From Holophagales bacterium UBA5066 (GTDB taxonomy: Bacteria; Acidobacteriota; Thermoanaerobaculia; UBA5066): DNA of 11,022 bases. Position numbers and translations under genes: made by a program. Each line of letters begins with the position of its first letter. The first letter of the stretch is position 1. Below are positions 1-6,705 of the stretch, in pieces. Under the pieces are notes generated by a model. It worked only from the letters and a program-made list of their open reading frames with translations. It made no database searches and was not told the origin of the DNA. The stretch lies in contig DIAY01000093.1 of the NCBI GenBank assembly GCA_002414905.1, forward strand, positions 1 to 11,022. The letters run 5' to 3'.

Positions 1-1109
1 CCCGCCCACATGAAGATCTGGCCGAAGACGGGACGGCCGTCCTTCGTCGCGGGGCCGGTCGCCACGAACGAGGAGCACTTGTGCGCGCGCTCGGGGATCT
101 TCGCCTCGTCTTCGGAGGTCAGGAAGCTTCGCCCCGTCAGCGCGTGGGGCGTCGTCCGGAGGGCGGACCTGGCGTAGTCGAGGTCGATGGAGGAGTTCAT
201 CGTCACGACGTCGAGGAGGTCGACGGGGCGGCCGTCGATCTTCGCTCCGGCCTTCGCCGCGCCGTCGGCGATTCCCTTCATCTCGAGGAGGTACTCCTCC
301 TCGAACTTGCGAAGGAAGACGGCGTCGGCCATGAAGCGCATCTGGGCCCAGGCTGAGGGCCCGTCCTTCGGGTCCTCCTGGATGCCGAGCTTCTTCGCAT
401 AGACGGCGATCTCTTCCGAGAGGAGCGTCCCGTACTGGAAGCCCCGCGTGTAAGGCTCGCCCTCTATATGGACGTAGATCCAGCCCTTCTCGTCGTAGCG
501 AAAGGCGGGGCCGTGCCAGCGGACCGTCTCCATCGGGACGAGCTGGCGGACGTCGGTCACCTCCTCGAGCGTCACGTCGTCGAACCAGACGGTCCCGGTC
601 GCGGTGCCGTTCAGGCCGAGGTGGAGGCGGACCCGGTCCTTCGAGGCTGTCGCGACGAAGAGCGTCTCGACCTTCCCGAATGGGCGAGTCGCGCCGCTGG
701 CGGGTGAGTGGTTCGTGAAGGGAAACGAGGCCATCGTGAGCGCCGCGGCGACCGGAGTCGGGTATCTTCCCGCCGGGTCGGAAACGACCTTCTCCGTCTT
801 CACGAACGCGGAGAGACGGTAGACGTGCCCCACGTCGAGCCGCACCTCGGCCGAGGAGACGATGATCGACGCCGGGGTCGGGGCCGAGAGCCGAAGGCTG
901 GCGGCACCGCCGTGGGCAACCCCGGCGTCGCGCGAGACGGCCCCCTCCTGCACGGGCGCGCCGGCGACGCTCCACGAGCCGGCGAGAGGGCCCGCGGCCT
1001 CCTCGAAGCCTCCGTTCGGAAGGAGTGGCGGCGCAGCGGCGGCAAGCGGCCCGGCGGCGGCGAAAGCCGTGAGGATGATGGCGGCGACGGGAACAAAGCG
1101 GATCTGCAC
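1..1109 (-). CDS. C45-family autoproteolytic acyltransferase/hydrolase with N-terminal carbohydrate-binding-like module (partial, C-terminus off the left edge)
   Basis: This is an exported protein of which the first 369 codons are in the window. Residues 1-25 form a signal peptide (MQIRF, then a long Ala/Leu/Ile-rich stretch). Residues about 30-185 look like a galactose-binding-fold carbohydrate-binding module: it opens with PNGGFEE, has HGGAASLRL in the middle and ends with VWFDDVTLEEV. From about residue 195 the sequence resembles the acyl-CoA:6-aminopenicillanate acyltransferase (C45) family. It has RGFQYG at 222-227, and HKCSSFVATGPATKDGRPV places Cys345 as the expected N-terminal nucleophile exposed by self-cleavage. 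Known members cleave or form amide bonds; the substrate here is unknown. The GTG start at 1109 was chosen because it gives a clean signal peptide and follows AAGGGGG four bases upstream. No ATG start fits as well. It lies 42 bp downstream of the patatin gene on the same strand, so co-transcription is likely. The missing part should hold the rest of the alpha-beta-beta-alpha fold. A phospholipase B-like relative is the main alternative. Confidence 0.8.
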   Translation of the reverse strand, partial: MQIRFVPVAAIILTAFAAAGPLAAAAPPLLPNGGFEEAAGPLAGSWSVAGAPVQEGAVSRDAGVAHGGAASLRLSAPTPASIIVSSAEVRLDVGHVYRLSAFVKTEKVVSDPAGRYPTPVAAALTMASFPFTNHSPASGATRPFGKVETLFVATASKDRVRLHLGLNGTATGTVWFDDVTLEEVTDVRQLVPMETVRWHGPAFRYDEKGWIYVHIEGEPYTRGFQYGTLLSEEIAVYAKKLGIQEDPKDGPSAWAQMRFMADAVFLRKFEEEYLLEMKGIADGAAKAGAKIDGRPVDLLDVVTMNSSIDLDYARSALRTTPHALTGRSFLTSEDEAKIPERAHKCSSFVATGPATKDGRPVFGQIFMWA

Positions 1110-1113
1110 GAGG

Positions 1114-1120
1114 CCCCCTT
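1114..1120 (-). promoter_or_regulatory. Ribosome binding site for the C45 hydrolase
   Basis: AAGGGGG on the minus strand, four bases before the GTG at 1109. It supports the non-ATG start, which is also where the signal peptide begins. Confidence 0.55.
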
Positions 1121-1151
1121 CAAGAAGACGGAAGATCCTAACTCGCCCGCC

Positions 1152-3350
1152 TCAGTAGGGCCGGCCGAGGAAGACGTAGAGCGACGTATTCCCGCCGTAG
1201 CCGATACCGAACCCCGCGTAGATGGGCCCGAGAACGGTATCGGCCCCGGCGAAGAGTCCCCCCGCGGGGCGGGCTCCGTCGAACCCGGTGTCCTCCCTGC
1301 GCGCCCAGACGCGTCCCGTCTCGAACGTGCCGCCGACGTAGACGCCGCGCCCGAGGCGCGTCGGCAGGCTCGCGATCCGGCGCTGAAGCGACACGGCGGC
1401 GTAGGCCGCCCGCTCTCCGCCGACGACCTCGCGGGAGAGGGCCGCCATCCGCGTGAAATCGGACAGCGTGAAGAGAAGGTAGACGGGAGGATGGCTCCCC
1501 ATCGTGTCCTCCCAGCCGCCGGTGAGGAGGACCGTCGAATGGGCGCCGGCCGGGATCGCGTGGGTGCCACGGAACAGGAAACGGTTGAACGAGCCCTCCG
1601 AGCCGAGCTCCGGCCGGAAGGCCTCGATCCGGGCCGAAGCGATGGTGCCGTGGCGCGGGAAGTTGAGGTCGTCGAGAGTGTCGACGCCTGCGGTCGCGAA
1701 GACGCCTCCGAGCTCGAGATCGAGCTTCTCGAACGGGATGTTCGTCACGAGCGGCTCGCCGATCCCCGTTCCCCGGGCGACTCCGGCGCGCACCTGCCCC
1801 CACGAACCGAGGGAGATCCCCGCGTCGACGGCTCCCTGCAGGAGGGTGACGCGCCCCTCGCCGACGAGCCCCTCCGGCATCGAGATCCGTCCGAGCGAGC
1901 GGCTGTAGGCGACCTCGACGCTCGAGAAGAACCGGCCCCGGTAGTCGAGCGGCTGGTAGAGCTGGGCGCGGACTCCCGGAACGGTGCCGAGCTCCAGCGT
2001 CGCCTTCAGCTCGCCACCCAGCGAGTTGAGCTGCATCGCGTGGACGGTGCCCCGCAGGGAGAGCGTCGCGTCGCCGTCGAAGTTCGCCTCGAACCCGCTG
2101 CCGACCCTCAGGAACGTCGGGCCCCACGACTTCGGCTTCGCGTCGATGACGAGAACGTTCCTCCCCTCGTCGCGCAGGAGGCGGAACTCGACCGTCTCGA
2201 AGACCCCCATCTCGTAGATCCGGTCGAGGTCTCGCCGCAACAGCGCCACGTCCAGGGGCCGGCCGGCCCTCGTCTCGAGACGCGCCGACACCTGCCTCGG
2301 GTCGACTCCGGCGCTCACGGTCTGAATGGAGTCGACGACGGGAGGTGCGGGACGCCAGCCTTGCAGCCTCTCCCGGTAGGTGCGGTACTCCTCCTCCGGG
2401 AGCGAGAACGCGGAGAGCTCCTTCGCCATGGCTCGCGCGGCCTCCGCTCCCCGCTGCACGAGCAGCCCCCCGCGCGCGAAGTCCATCGACGGGATGTCGG
2501 CCACGCGCGGCGCCACGACGACGGTCGCCCGGAGACGTGACTTCGCCACGTTCTCCCTGATCGGGAGGTTCGCCATGCGGCTCAGCACACCACTGAACGA
2601 CTTCAGCTTCTCCAGGTCGAACTTGTCGCTCGAGACGTCGACGGCGACGATGACGTCGGCGCCCAGCTCTTCCGCTTCCGTGACGGGGAGGTTCTCGACG
2701 AGCCCTCCGTCGACGAGGAGGTGTGCGCCCCGCGGGACCGGCGAGAAGGCGCCCGGGATCGACATGCTGGCGCGCATCGCCTCGGCGAGGCTCCCGTCCG
2801 ACAGGACGACTTTCCCTCCCGTGACGATGTCGGTGGCGACGCAGCGAAAGGGGATGGGGAGGTCGTCGAAGCTTTCGATACCGACGGTCCCGAGGGTCAG
2901 CGCCTTTAGCAGGAAGCCGAGCTTCTGCCCCGCGATGAGGCCCGACGGGAAGGCGATCCCCTTCCGCGTCAGGCCCATCTCGAGATCGACGTAGTTCAGG
3001 GCGTCGTCCTGCTTGCGCCGGAAGGAGAGCCGGTCGCGCGAGGGCCCGTCGCTGAGGAGATCCTCCCAGTCAGTCGTCAGGACGATGCGTTCCATCTCCG
3101 CCGGCGACATTCCGGAGGCGTAGAGGCCGCCGACCACGGAGCCCATGCTCGTCCCGGTGACGACGTCGACGGGGACCCGCAGCTCCTCGAGCACCTCGAG
3201 GACGCCGACGTGGGCGAAGCCGTGGGCCGAGCCTCCCGACAGGACGAGACCGACTCGCGGCCTCTTCGGGGTCTCGGCCGGAGAGGGACGAGCGGCAAGG
3301 ACGAACGCGAGGGCGAGAGCGCCCCCTGTGGCCCGGCGCATCGGGGTCAT
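1152..3350 (-). CDS. Patatin-like phospholipase with POTRA and outer-membrane beta-barrel (PlpD-like, type Vd secretion)
   Basis: A secreted lipid acyl hydrolase carried on its own outer-membrane transporter. Numbering is from the ATG at 3350 (732 aa). Residues 1-25 are a signal peptide ending SPA/E. The patatin domain, about 30-310, has the oxyanion loop SGGSAHG (38-44), the nucleophile Ser68 in GTSMG, and the catalytic Asp214 in VDGGLVENLP. Residues about 335-408 form one POTRA domain (VVDSIQTVSAGVDPRQ through the DLDRIYEMGVFETVEF segment). Residues 410-732 are a BamA-like barrel ending YVFLGRPY, an aromatic C-terminus expected for outer-membrane insertion. The order patatin, POTRA, barrel is that of PlpD of Pseudomonas. 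The oxyanion loop has His43 where Arg or Lys is usual. The frame is open to an ATG at 3401, but that start adds 17 residues before the signal peptide and leaves only 27 bp to the divergent gene. ATG at 3350 or 3341 is preferred, though neither has a good ribosome site. It precedes the C45 hydrolase in a probable two-gene unit. Confidence 0.9.
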   Translation of the reverse strand: MTPMRRATGGALALAFVLAARPSPAETPKRPRVGLVLSGGSAHGFAHVGVLEVLEELRVPVDVVTGTSMGSVVGGLYASGMSPAEMERIVLTTDWEDLLSDGPSRDRLSFRRKQDDALNYVDLEMGLTRKGIAFPSGLIAGQKLGFLLKALTLGTVGIESFDDLPIPFRCVATDIVTGGKVVLSDGSLAEAMRASMSIPGAFSPVPRGAHLLVDGGLVENLPVTEAEELGADVIVAVDVSSDKFDLEKLKSFSGVLSRMANLPIRENVAKSRLRATVVVAPRVADIPSMDFARGGLLVQRGAEAARAMAKELSAFSLPEEEYRTYRERLQGWRPAPPVVDSIQTVSAGVDPRQVSARLETRAGRPLDVALLRRDLDRIYEMGVFETVEFRLLRDEGRNVLVIDAKPKSWGPTFLRVGSGFEANFDGDATLSLRGTVHAMQLNSLGGELKATLELGTVPGVRAQLYQPLDYRGRFFSSVEVAYSRSLGRISMPEGLVGEGRVTLLQGAVDAGISLGSWGQVRAGVARGTGIGEPLVTNIPFEKLDLELGGVFATAGVDTLDDLNFPRHGTIASARIEAFRPELGSEGSFNRFLFRGTHAIPAGAHSTVLLTGGWEDTMGSHPPVYLLFTLSDFTRMAALSREVVGGERAAYAAVSLQRRIASLPTRLGRGVYVGGTFETGRVWARREDTGFDGARPAGGLFAGADTVLGPIYAGFGIGYGGNTSLYVFLGRPY

Positions 3351-3428
3351 GATAGCCGTGCGTGAGATAGGCGCTCCGTAGGACACTACGCAGGACACCA
3401 TTGCACTCTCGGCTCAGGAGGTCCCCGG
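3351..3428. promoter_or_regulatory. Divergent intergenic region, presumed to hold promoters for both flanking genes
   Basis: About 78 bp lie between the preferred patatin start and the plus-strand secreted protein start, so promoters for both directions should be in or near it. I could not identify a convincing -35/-10 pair on either strand. A short direct repeat, GGACAC at 3381-3386 and 3393-3398 (12 bp period), lies in the middle and could be a protein-binding site, but it may be chance. Confidence 0.35.
3416..3422 (+). promoter_or_regulatory. Strong ribosome binding site for the plus-strand secreted protein
   Basis: AGGAGGT, six bases before the ATG at 3429. It fixes that start codon and is the best Shine-Dalgarno match ahead of a gene in the window. 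Confidence 0.85.
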
Positions 3429-5003
3429 ATGTCGAAATCGATCACAGCCCTCGTCGCAGCCCTGTTCCTCACCCTGGCCTCGTTCGCGGCCGCGGCGCCG
3501 CCCCCTAACGACACCTGCACCGCCGCCACCACGATTCGCGGCTTCGAGCTTCCGTTCACCCAGGTCCTCGACACGACGCAGGCCACCTCCGACGGCGACC
3601 CCGCGGTCGCCTGCGTCTCACCCGCCCCGGGCAAGTCCGTCTGGTACACGTTCCGTCCGGAGACATCTGATTCCTACGCTTTCGAAACCGCTGGAAGCAC
3701 GCCTGCCGGCTACTATCCCGTCCTCGCTCTCTTCACGGGAGACTGCGGCGGCCTGACACCCGTCGCCAATGCGTGCGGACGCGGCCGGCTCGTGGCCTCA
3801 CTGTCGGCCGGCACGACCTACATGCTCCTCGTTGCCGGAGCGGCGGTCGTGGTCGATCCGGAGGTCCGGATCGCCGCCAACGGCGTCGACCTCTGCCCCA
3901 GCGGCCCCGGCCCCGGCGGCGGAGCCTGCGGCAGCGTCTTCGACGTGCGGGTCGGCGACCAGCTTTCCGCCCGGGTCTACAACGGTATGACCGGGACCCT
4001 CCTGACGACCGGATCGTTCACCTGGAGCCTCGGGACGAACGCGAACCCGGCCACGGCCACAGGTCCGTCAGCCGCCTTCGCGTACACCGCGCCCGTGGCT
4101 TCGACGAACGTCGTGCTGACGTGGACTCCCCCGGAGCAGAGCCCCATCAGCCGCCAGGTGACGATGATCGTCACCGGCGCCTCGGGCCTTTCCCCGCTCC
4201 AGCGCTCGCCCGACGGGCCGTTCCCGCTCGCCGCCGGGGAAACCGCCACGATTCCGACGGCCGGAGGCGTTCTGAGGCTCCTCGTCCAGCGCGACGCACC
4301 CGTGTGGCGATACACGAGCATCGTCCCCTCCGTCGCCAGCGTCACGAATGCGGCAGGGATCCCCTACGTCTCCGACTTCTCCGTGTCGAGCACCCAGTCG
4401 GTCGAAACCATCGTCGGCCTCGAGCTCCTCACGGCGGCCGGCCGCCGCGAAACCTCCCTGATCCGGCTGCCGGCCTACGGATCGAAGACGATTCCCGACG
4501 TCGTGAAGACGGCCTTCGGCCTCGAGCAGGCGTTCGGATCGCTGCTCGTCTCCTCCACCGGATACATCACCTCCGGCGCCAGGACGTGGGCCCCCGTCGC
4601 CGGGGGCGGCACGAACGGGCAGTTCGCTCTCGCCGGGGACGTTCGCAACCCGACCTCCGCGGCCGTCCTTCTGACAGGAGAGACCGGCGTCCTGACGGGC
4701 GTGAGGCAGGACTCGTCCTTCCGGACGAACGTCGGCGTCTACAACCTGACCGAGAAGGAGTGCCTCGTCGAGGTCGAGGCCCGAGACGACAACGGGCGCC
4801 GGGTCGGTTCCCAGCTCGTCCTCTTCGTCCCCGCGCTTCGCTACGTGCAGCAGGCGCTCGGTGACGCCACCGGGAACCACCTCCCGTCGGGGTCGGTCCA
4901 CGTGACGAATGCCACCGAGGGATGCGTCGTCGGAGGGGTCGCCTACGTGATCGACAACGTGACACAGGACCCGCTGGCCGTCGCACAGCGCAAGAAACCC
5001 TGA
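3429..5003 (+). CDS. Secreted multidomain protein of unknown function with N-terminal pre-peptidase-like domain
   Basis: A 524-residue exported protein and the only gene on the plus strand. Residues 1-23 are a signal peptide (MSKSITALVAALFLTLASFA, then AAA). The next part, about 24-150, begins PPPNDTC and contains VWYTFRPETSDSYAFET and GTTYMLLVAG. This is the pattern of bacterial pre-peptidase C-terminal (PPC-like) beta-sandwich domains, which usually accompany secreted enzymes. Residues about 165-250 look like a further beta/Ig-like segment (FTWSLGTNANPATATGPSA). Residues about 260-515 form a region with IPDVVKTAFG (355-364), GSLLVSSTGYITSGARTW (370-387) and FRTNVGVYNLTEKEC (431-445). I associate it with secreted proteins of Acidobacteriota, but know no assigned function. 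There are eight cysteines (30, 62, 106, 116, 156, 167, 445, 499), suiting disulfides in an exported protein. No catalytic motif or membrane anchor was seen. An adhesion or surface role is possible but is inference. The start is fixed by AGGAGGT at ideal spacing. Confidence 0.85.
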   Translation: MSKSITALVAALFLTLASFAAAAPPPNDTCTAATTIRGFELPFTQVLDTTQATSDGDPAVACVSPAPGKSVWYTFRPETSDSYAFETAGSTPAGYYPVLALFTGDCGGLTPVANACGRGRLVASLSAGTTYMLLVAGAAVVVDPEVRIAANGVDLCPSGPGPGGGACGSVFDVRVGDQLSARVYNGMTGTLLTTGSFTWSLGTNANPATATGPSAAFAYTAPVASTNVVLTWTPPEQSPISRQVTMIVTGASGLSPLQRSPDGPFPLAAGETATIPTAGGVLRLLVQRDAPVWRYTSIVPSVASVTNAAGIPYVSDFSVSSTQSVETIVGLELLTAAGRRETSLIRLPAYGSKTIPDVVKTAFGLEQAFGSLLVSSTGYITSGARTWAPVAGGGTNGQFALAGDVRNPTSAAVLLTGETGVLTGVRQDSSFRTNVGVYNLTEKECLVEVEARDDNGRRVGSQLVLFVPALRYVQQALGDATGNHLPSGSVHVTNATEGCVVGGVAYVIDNVTQDPLAVAQRKKP

Positions 5004-5012
5004 CCTGGCCGT

Positions 5013-5043
5013 CCGCCGGGCGCGCCCTGCGCGCGCCCGGCGG
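5013..5043 (+). terminator. GC-rich hairpin just after the plus-strand gene, possible terminator
   Basis: A 13-bp perfect stem: left arm 5013-5025, loop CCTGC at 5026-5030, right arm 5031-5043. It starts nine bases after the stop codon at 5001-5003. No T-run follows, so it is not a classical intrinsic terminator. It may act with Rho, stabilise the mRNA 3' end, or stop convergent transcription. Confidence 0.5.
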
Positions 5044-5058
5044 CGTTACGCCGCCGGG
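5036..5058 (-). terminator. Second inverted repeat overlapping the end of the DUF6265-type gene
   Basis: A perfect 11-bp inverted repeat around a single central base at 5047: CCCGGCGGCGT at 5036-5046 and its complement at 5048-5058. It spans the TAA stop (5048-5046) of the minus-strand gene. Its left arm overlaps the right arm of the hairpin at 5013-5043, so the two cannot form together in one RNA. There is no T-run on either side. Confidence 0.4.
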
Positions 5059-5579
5059 GCTCGCCGGAAACGGTAGAGCCGGGCCGGCTCCTTCCCCTTT
5101 TCCAGCGCGACGATGAGGGTGCGTCCCTCACGCCGGTACGTCAGCCGAAGCGCCTCCGTCTGCTCGCGCCCTTCGAAGACGGCGACGCCTTTCGCCCTCG
5201 CAACGAGTGTCAGCACGAGCGGCGCGTCCTTCTCTTCCCATGCCACGCCCCGCCGGTCGAAGTGCCGGAGGCGCAGGACAACCTTGCCGTCGTCCTCGAC
5301 CATCGTCAGGAGCTCGAAGACCTTCACGCGTCCCTCGACGGCAAGGCGCCACGTCCCCACCATCGAGTCTCCGGCCGGAGGGCTCCAGCTCTCCTCGGAG
5401 AACGTTCCCGCTTCGTTCGAAAGCCACCGTCCCGAGATCCAGGCCACGTCCGCGAGCACGGCGGGAATGGCGGGTCTCCCGGCCGCAGGCGATGCCTGGG
5501 CCACCGGAGAGGACCTGGTTGCCGCCGCCAGCGGCCGCGGGACGAGGAGCAGGGCGACGACGGCGATGACGGACTTCAA
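5046..5579 (-). CDS. Exported DUF6265-type protein
   Basis: A small exported protein of unknown biochemical role. The mature part matches the pattern I recall for DUF6265: VAWISGRWLS, then a Gly-rich turn with ESWSPPAGDSMVGTWRLA, then VKVFELLTMVEDDGKVVLRLRHF, WEEKDAPLVLTLV and RLTYRREGRTLIVALEK. These suggest a small lipocalin-like beta-barrel with several conserved Trp. The TTG start at 5579 was chosen (177 aa) because GGGAG lies seven bases upstream and the protein then begins directly with a signal peptide (KSVIAVVALLLVPRPLAA). The frame continues to a GTG at 5615, which would add a 12-residue charged leader (189 aa) and has only a weak ribosome site. It is the last gene of the right-hand minus-strand cluster, 42 bp after the SnoaL-like gene, and converges on the plus-strand gene. 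Confidence 0.75.
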   Translation of the reverse strand: MKSVIAVVALLLVPRPLAAATRSSPVAQASPAAGRPAIPAVLADVAWISGRWLSNEAGTFSEESWSPPAGDSMVGTWRLAVEGRVKVFELLTMVEDDGKVVLRLRHFDRRGVAWEEKDAPLVLTLVARAKGVAVFEGREQTEALRLTYRREGRTLIVALEKGKEPARLYRFRRAPAA

Positions 5580-5621
5580 GGCTACTCCCGAGGCCGGTTC
5601 GCGTTCCCCGCGCACTCGGCC

Positions 5622-6101
5622 CTACATCGAGGCATCGTGGACGATCCGCCAGCCGCCCGGGAACCGGACGAGCGTCAGGAGGGTCAGCCCCTCCGCCGCG
5701 GGCTTGTCGGCGTGGGAGATTTTCCATCGCGCGACGAGGCCGATCGCGGCGGCGGCCTTCTTCGCGGGCGCCCCAGCGAGGGCGTCGACCGAGAGCACCT
5801 CGAACGAGAGCGTCCCGCGGGCTGCCGAGTCGGGGTAGCGGGCCTTGTAGCGCGCGAGGACCTCGTCGCGCCCCTTCGTGAGCCCGAAGGCCGTCAGGAA
5901 GAGGGCGTCGTCGGCATAGACCGCGCAGAAAGCCTCGAGGTCGCCACGGTTCCAGGCGGCGGCCTGCGTCTCGAGGAGGGTTCGGGCCTCCGTCGCCACG
6001 GCGGGCGGTGCGGGAACCCGCGTCACGCCGTGGAGCGGCTCGGCCGTGGCGACAGTGGAGGCGAACAGGAGTCCGAGGATGACCGGGAAAAGTCGCGCCA
6101 T
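5622..6101 (-). CDS. Exported SnoaL/NTF2-like protein (DUF4440 type)
   Basis: A 159-residue protein with a signal peptide (MARLFPVILGLLFASTVATA) and a cone-shaped NTF2-like domain. Typical marks are AAAWNRGDLEAFCAVYADDALFL (residues about 47-69), TKGRDEVLARYKARYP, and the closing strand pair LTLLTLVRFPGGWRIVHDAS. The fold holds a hydrophobic pocket used by enzymes or binding proteins; no function can be assigned from sequence. The frame extends upstream past this ATG. An in-frame ATG at 6137 overlaps the TGA of the SUKH gene (ATGA), and a GTG at 6107 is also in frame. The start at 6101 is preferred because the signal peptide begins there, but none of the three has a well-spaced ribosome site. 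The overlap suggests translational coupling to the upstream gene. Confidence 0.8.
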   Translation of the reverse strand: MARLFPVILGLLFASTVATAEPLHGVTRVPAPPAVATEARTLLETQAAAWNRGDLEAFCAVYADDALFLTAFGLTKGRDEVLARYKARYPDSAARGTLSFEVLSVDALAGAPAKKAAAAIGLVARWKISHADKPAAEGLTLLTLVRFPGGWRIVHDASM

Positions 6102-6133
6102 GGGCACATCGTACCCGGCTCCGCCGGCGCCTC

Positions 6134-6649
6134 TCATCCTCCCCGCTTCGATTCGTCGACCGTGTTCAGGTAGAGGGCCGCAAGGTACTCGCCGAGGCTC
6201 GGGGCGAGGTCGACGTAACACCCTTCCGGCGTTCCGTCCCAGCCCGGAAGACCCTCGACATAGGCGACGATCCGCCCGCGGCGCTCCGGCGCGAGGTCGA
6301 CGTAGAGAACGGAGGTCCCGCCGTCGGCCGCGATCGGGAGAAGGCCCGGCCGGAGACCCTTGAGCCGCCGCTCGACCTCCAGCTCGTGGAGGATGAGGCC
6401 GCCGGGCGAGCGCCCGGGAAACGGATATCGCGTCGAGTAGAGCGAGTAGAAGCAGAGCGGAAACGGTCCGGCTTCCGTCGGATGCTCGAACGTATAGTCG
6501 AGCTTGCCCCCGTTGGCGCCGGCAAGGAAGGCGAGCAGGTCCAACGGGAGCTTCTCCCCGACGGCGGTCTCGATGGCAGCGATCTCCTCGTCCGTCGGCG
6601 CCGCCCGCGGCGCGTCGACCTGGAGGGCAGGAAAGAAGTCTGGTTGCAT
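6134..6649 (-). CDS. SUKH superfamily (SMI1/KNR4) protein
   Basis: A 171-residue protein without a signal peptide, presumably cytoplasmic. The helix PTDEEIAAIETAVGEKLP (18-35), then LLAFLAGANGGKLDY, is the typical start of the SMI1/KNR4 domain, with the conserved Asn-Gly-Gly at 46-48. A later segment (GGTSVLYVDLAP, PGWDGTPEGCYVDLAPSLGEYLAALY) fits the domain's C-terminal half. Members in bacteria are often immunity proteins that bind and neutralise nuclease or other polymorphic toxins; other members have unrelated roles. No toxin gene is near, so that role is not supported here. The ATG at 6649 was chosen because GGAGAG lies about 11 bases upstream. A GTG at 6694 is also in frame (186 aa) and would leave only 11 bp after the efflux gene, but has no ribosome site. 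It probably shares a transcript with the efflux gene. Confidence 0.8.
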   Translation of the reverse strand: MQPDFFPALQVDAPRAAPTDEEIAAIETAVGEKLPLDLLAFLAGANGGKLDYTFEHPTEAGPFPLCFYSLYSTRYPFPGRSPGGLILHELEVERRLKGLRPGLLPIAADGGTSVLYVDLAPERRGRIVAYVEGLPGWDGTPEGCYVDLAPSLGEYLAALYLNTVDESKRGG

Positions 6650-6705
6650 CCGAGGCCATTCTCTCCGGTCCGTCGGCGCGTGCGGGGCGGTCACGGGGCG
6701 GGATG

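Noticed and set aside
1138..2127. 329-codon minus-strand frame inside the patatin gene
   Set aside because: It lies in another frame of the beta-barrel region, is Arg-rich and without motifs. The barrel frame has the expected aromatic C-terminus.
708..2540. Plus-strand open frame of 610 codons opposite the patatin and C45 genes
   Set aside because: It is rich in Arg, Gly, Glu and Asp with no domain, signal or ribosome site, and mirrors two well-supported minus-strand genes. In GC-rich DNA such antisense frames are common.
3351..3401. TTGCAC at 3401-3406 as a -35 box for the plus-strand gene
   Set aside because: A -10 at normal spacing would fall on the ribosome site and start codon, so it cannot drive this gene.
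3351..3401. ATG at 3401 as the patatin start
   Set aside because: It puts 17 residues before the signal peptide and leaves too little space for promoters of the divergent genes. It remains possible, but less likely than 3350 or 3341.
5622..6659. 345-codon minus-strand frame as a single long protein
   Set aside because: Only the part from about 6101 down has a signal peptide and NTF2-like domain. The upstream part overlaps the SUKH gene in another frame and has Arg/Gly/Ala-rich shadow composition.
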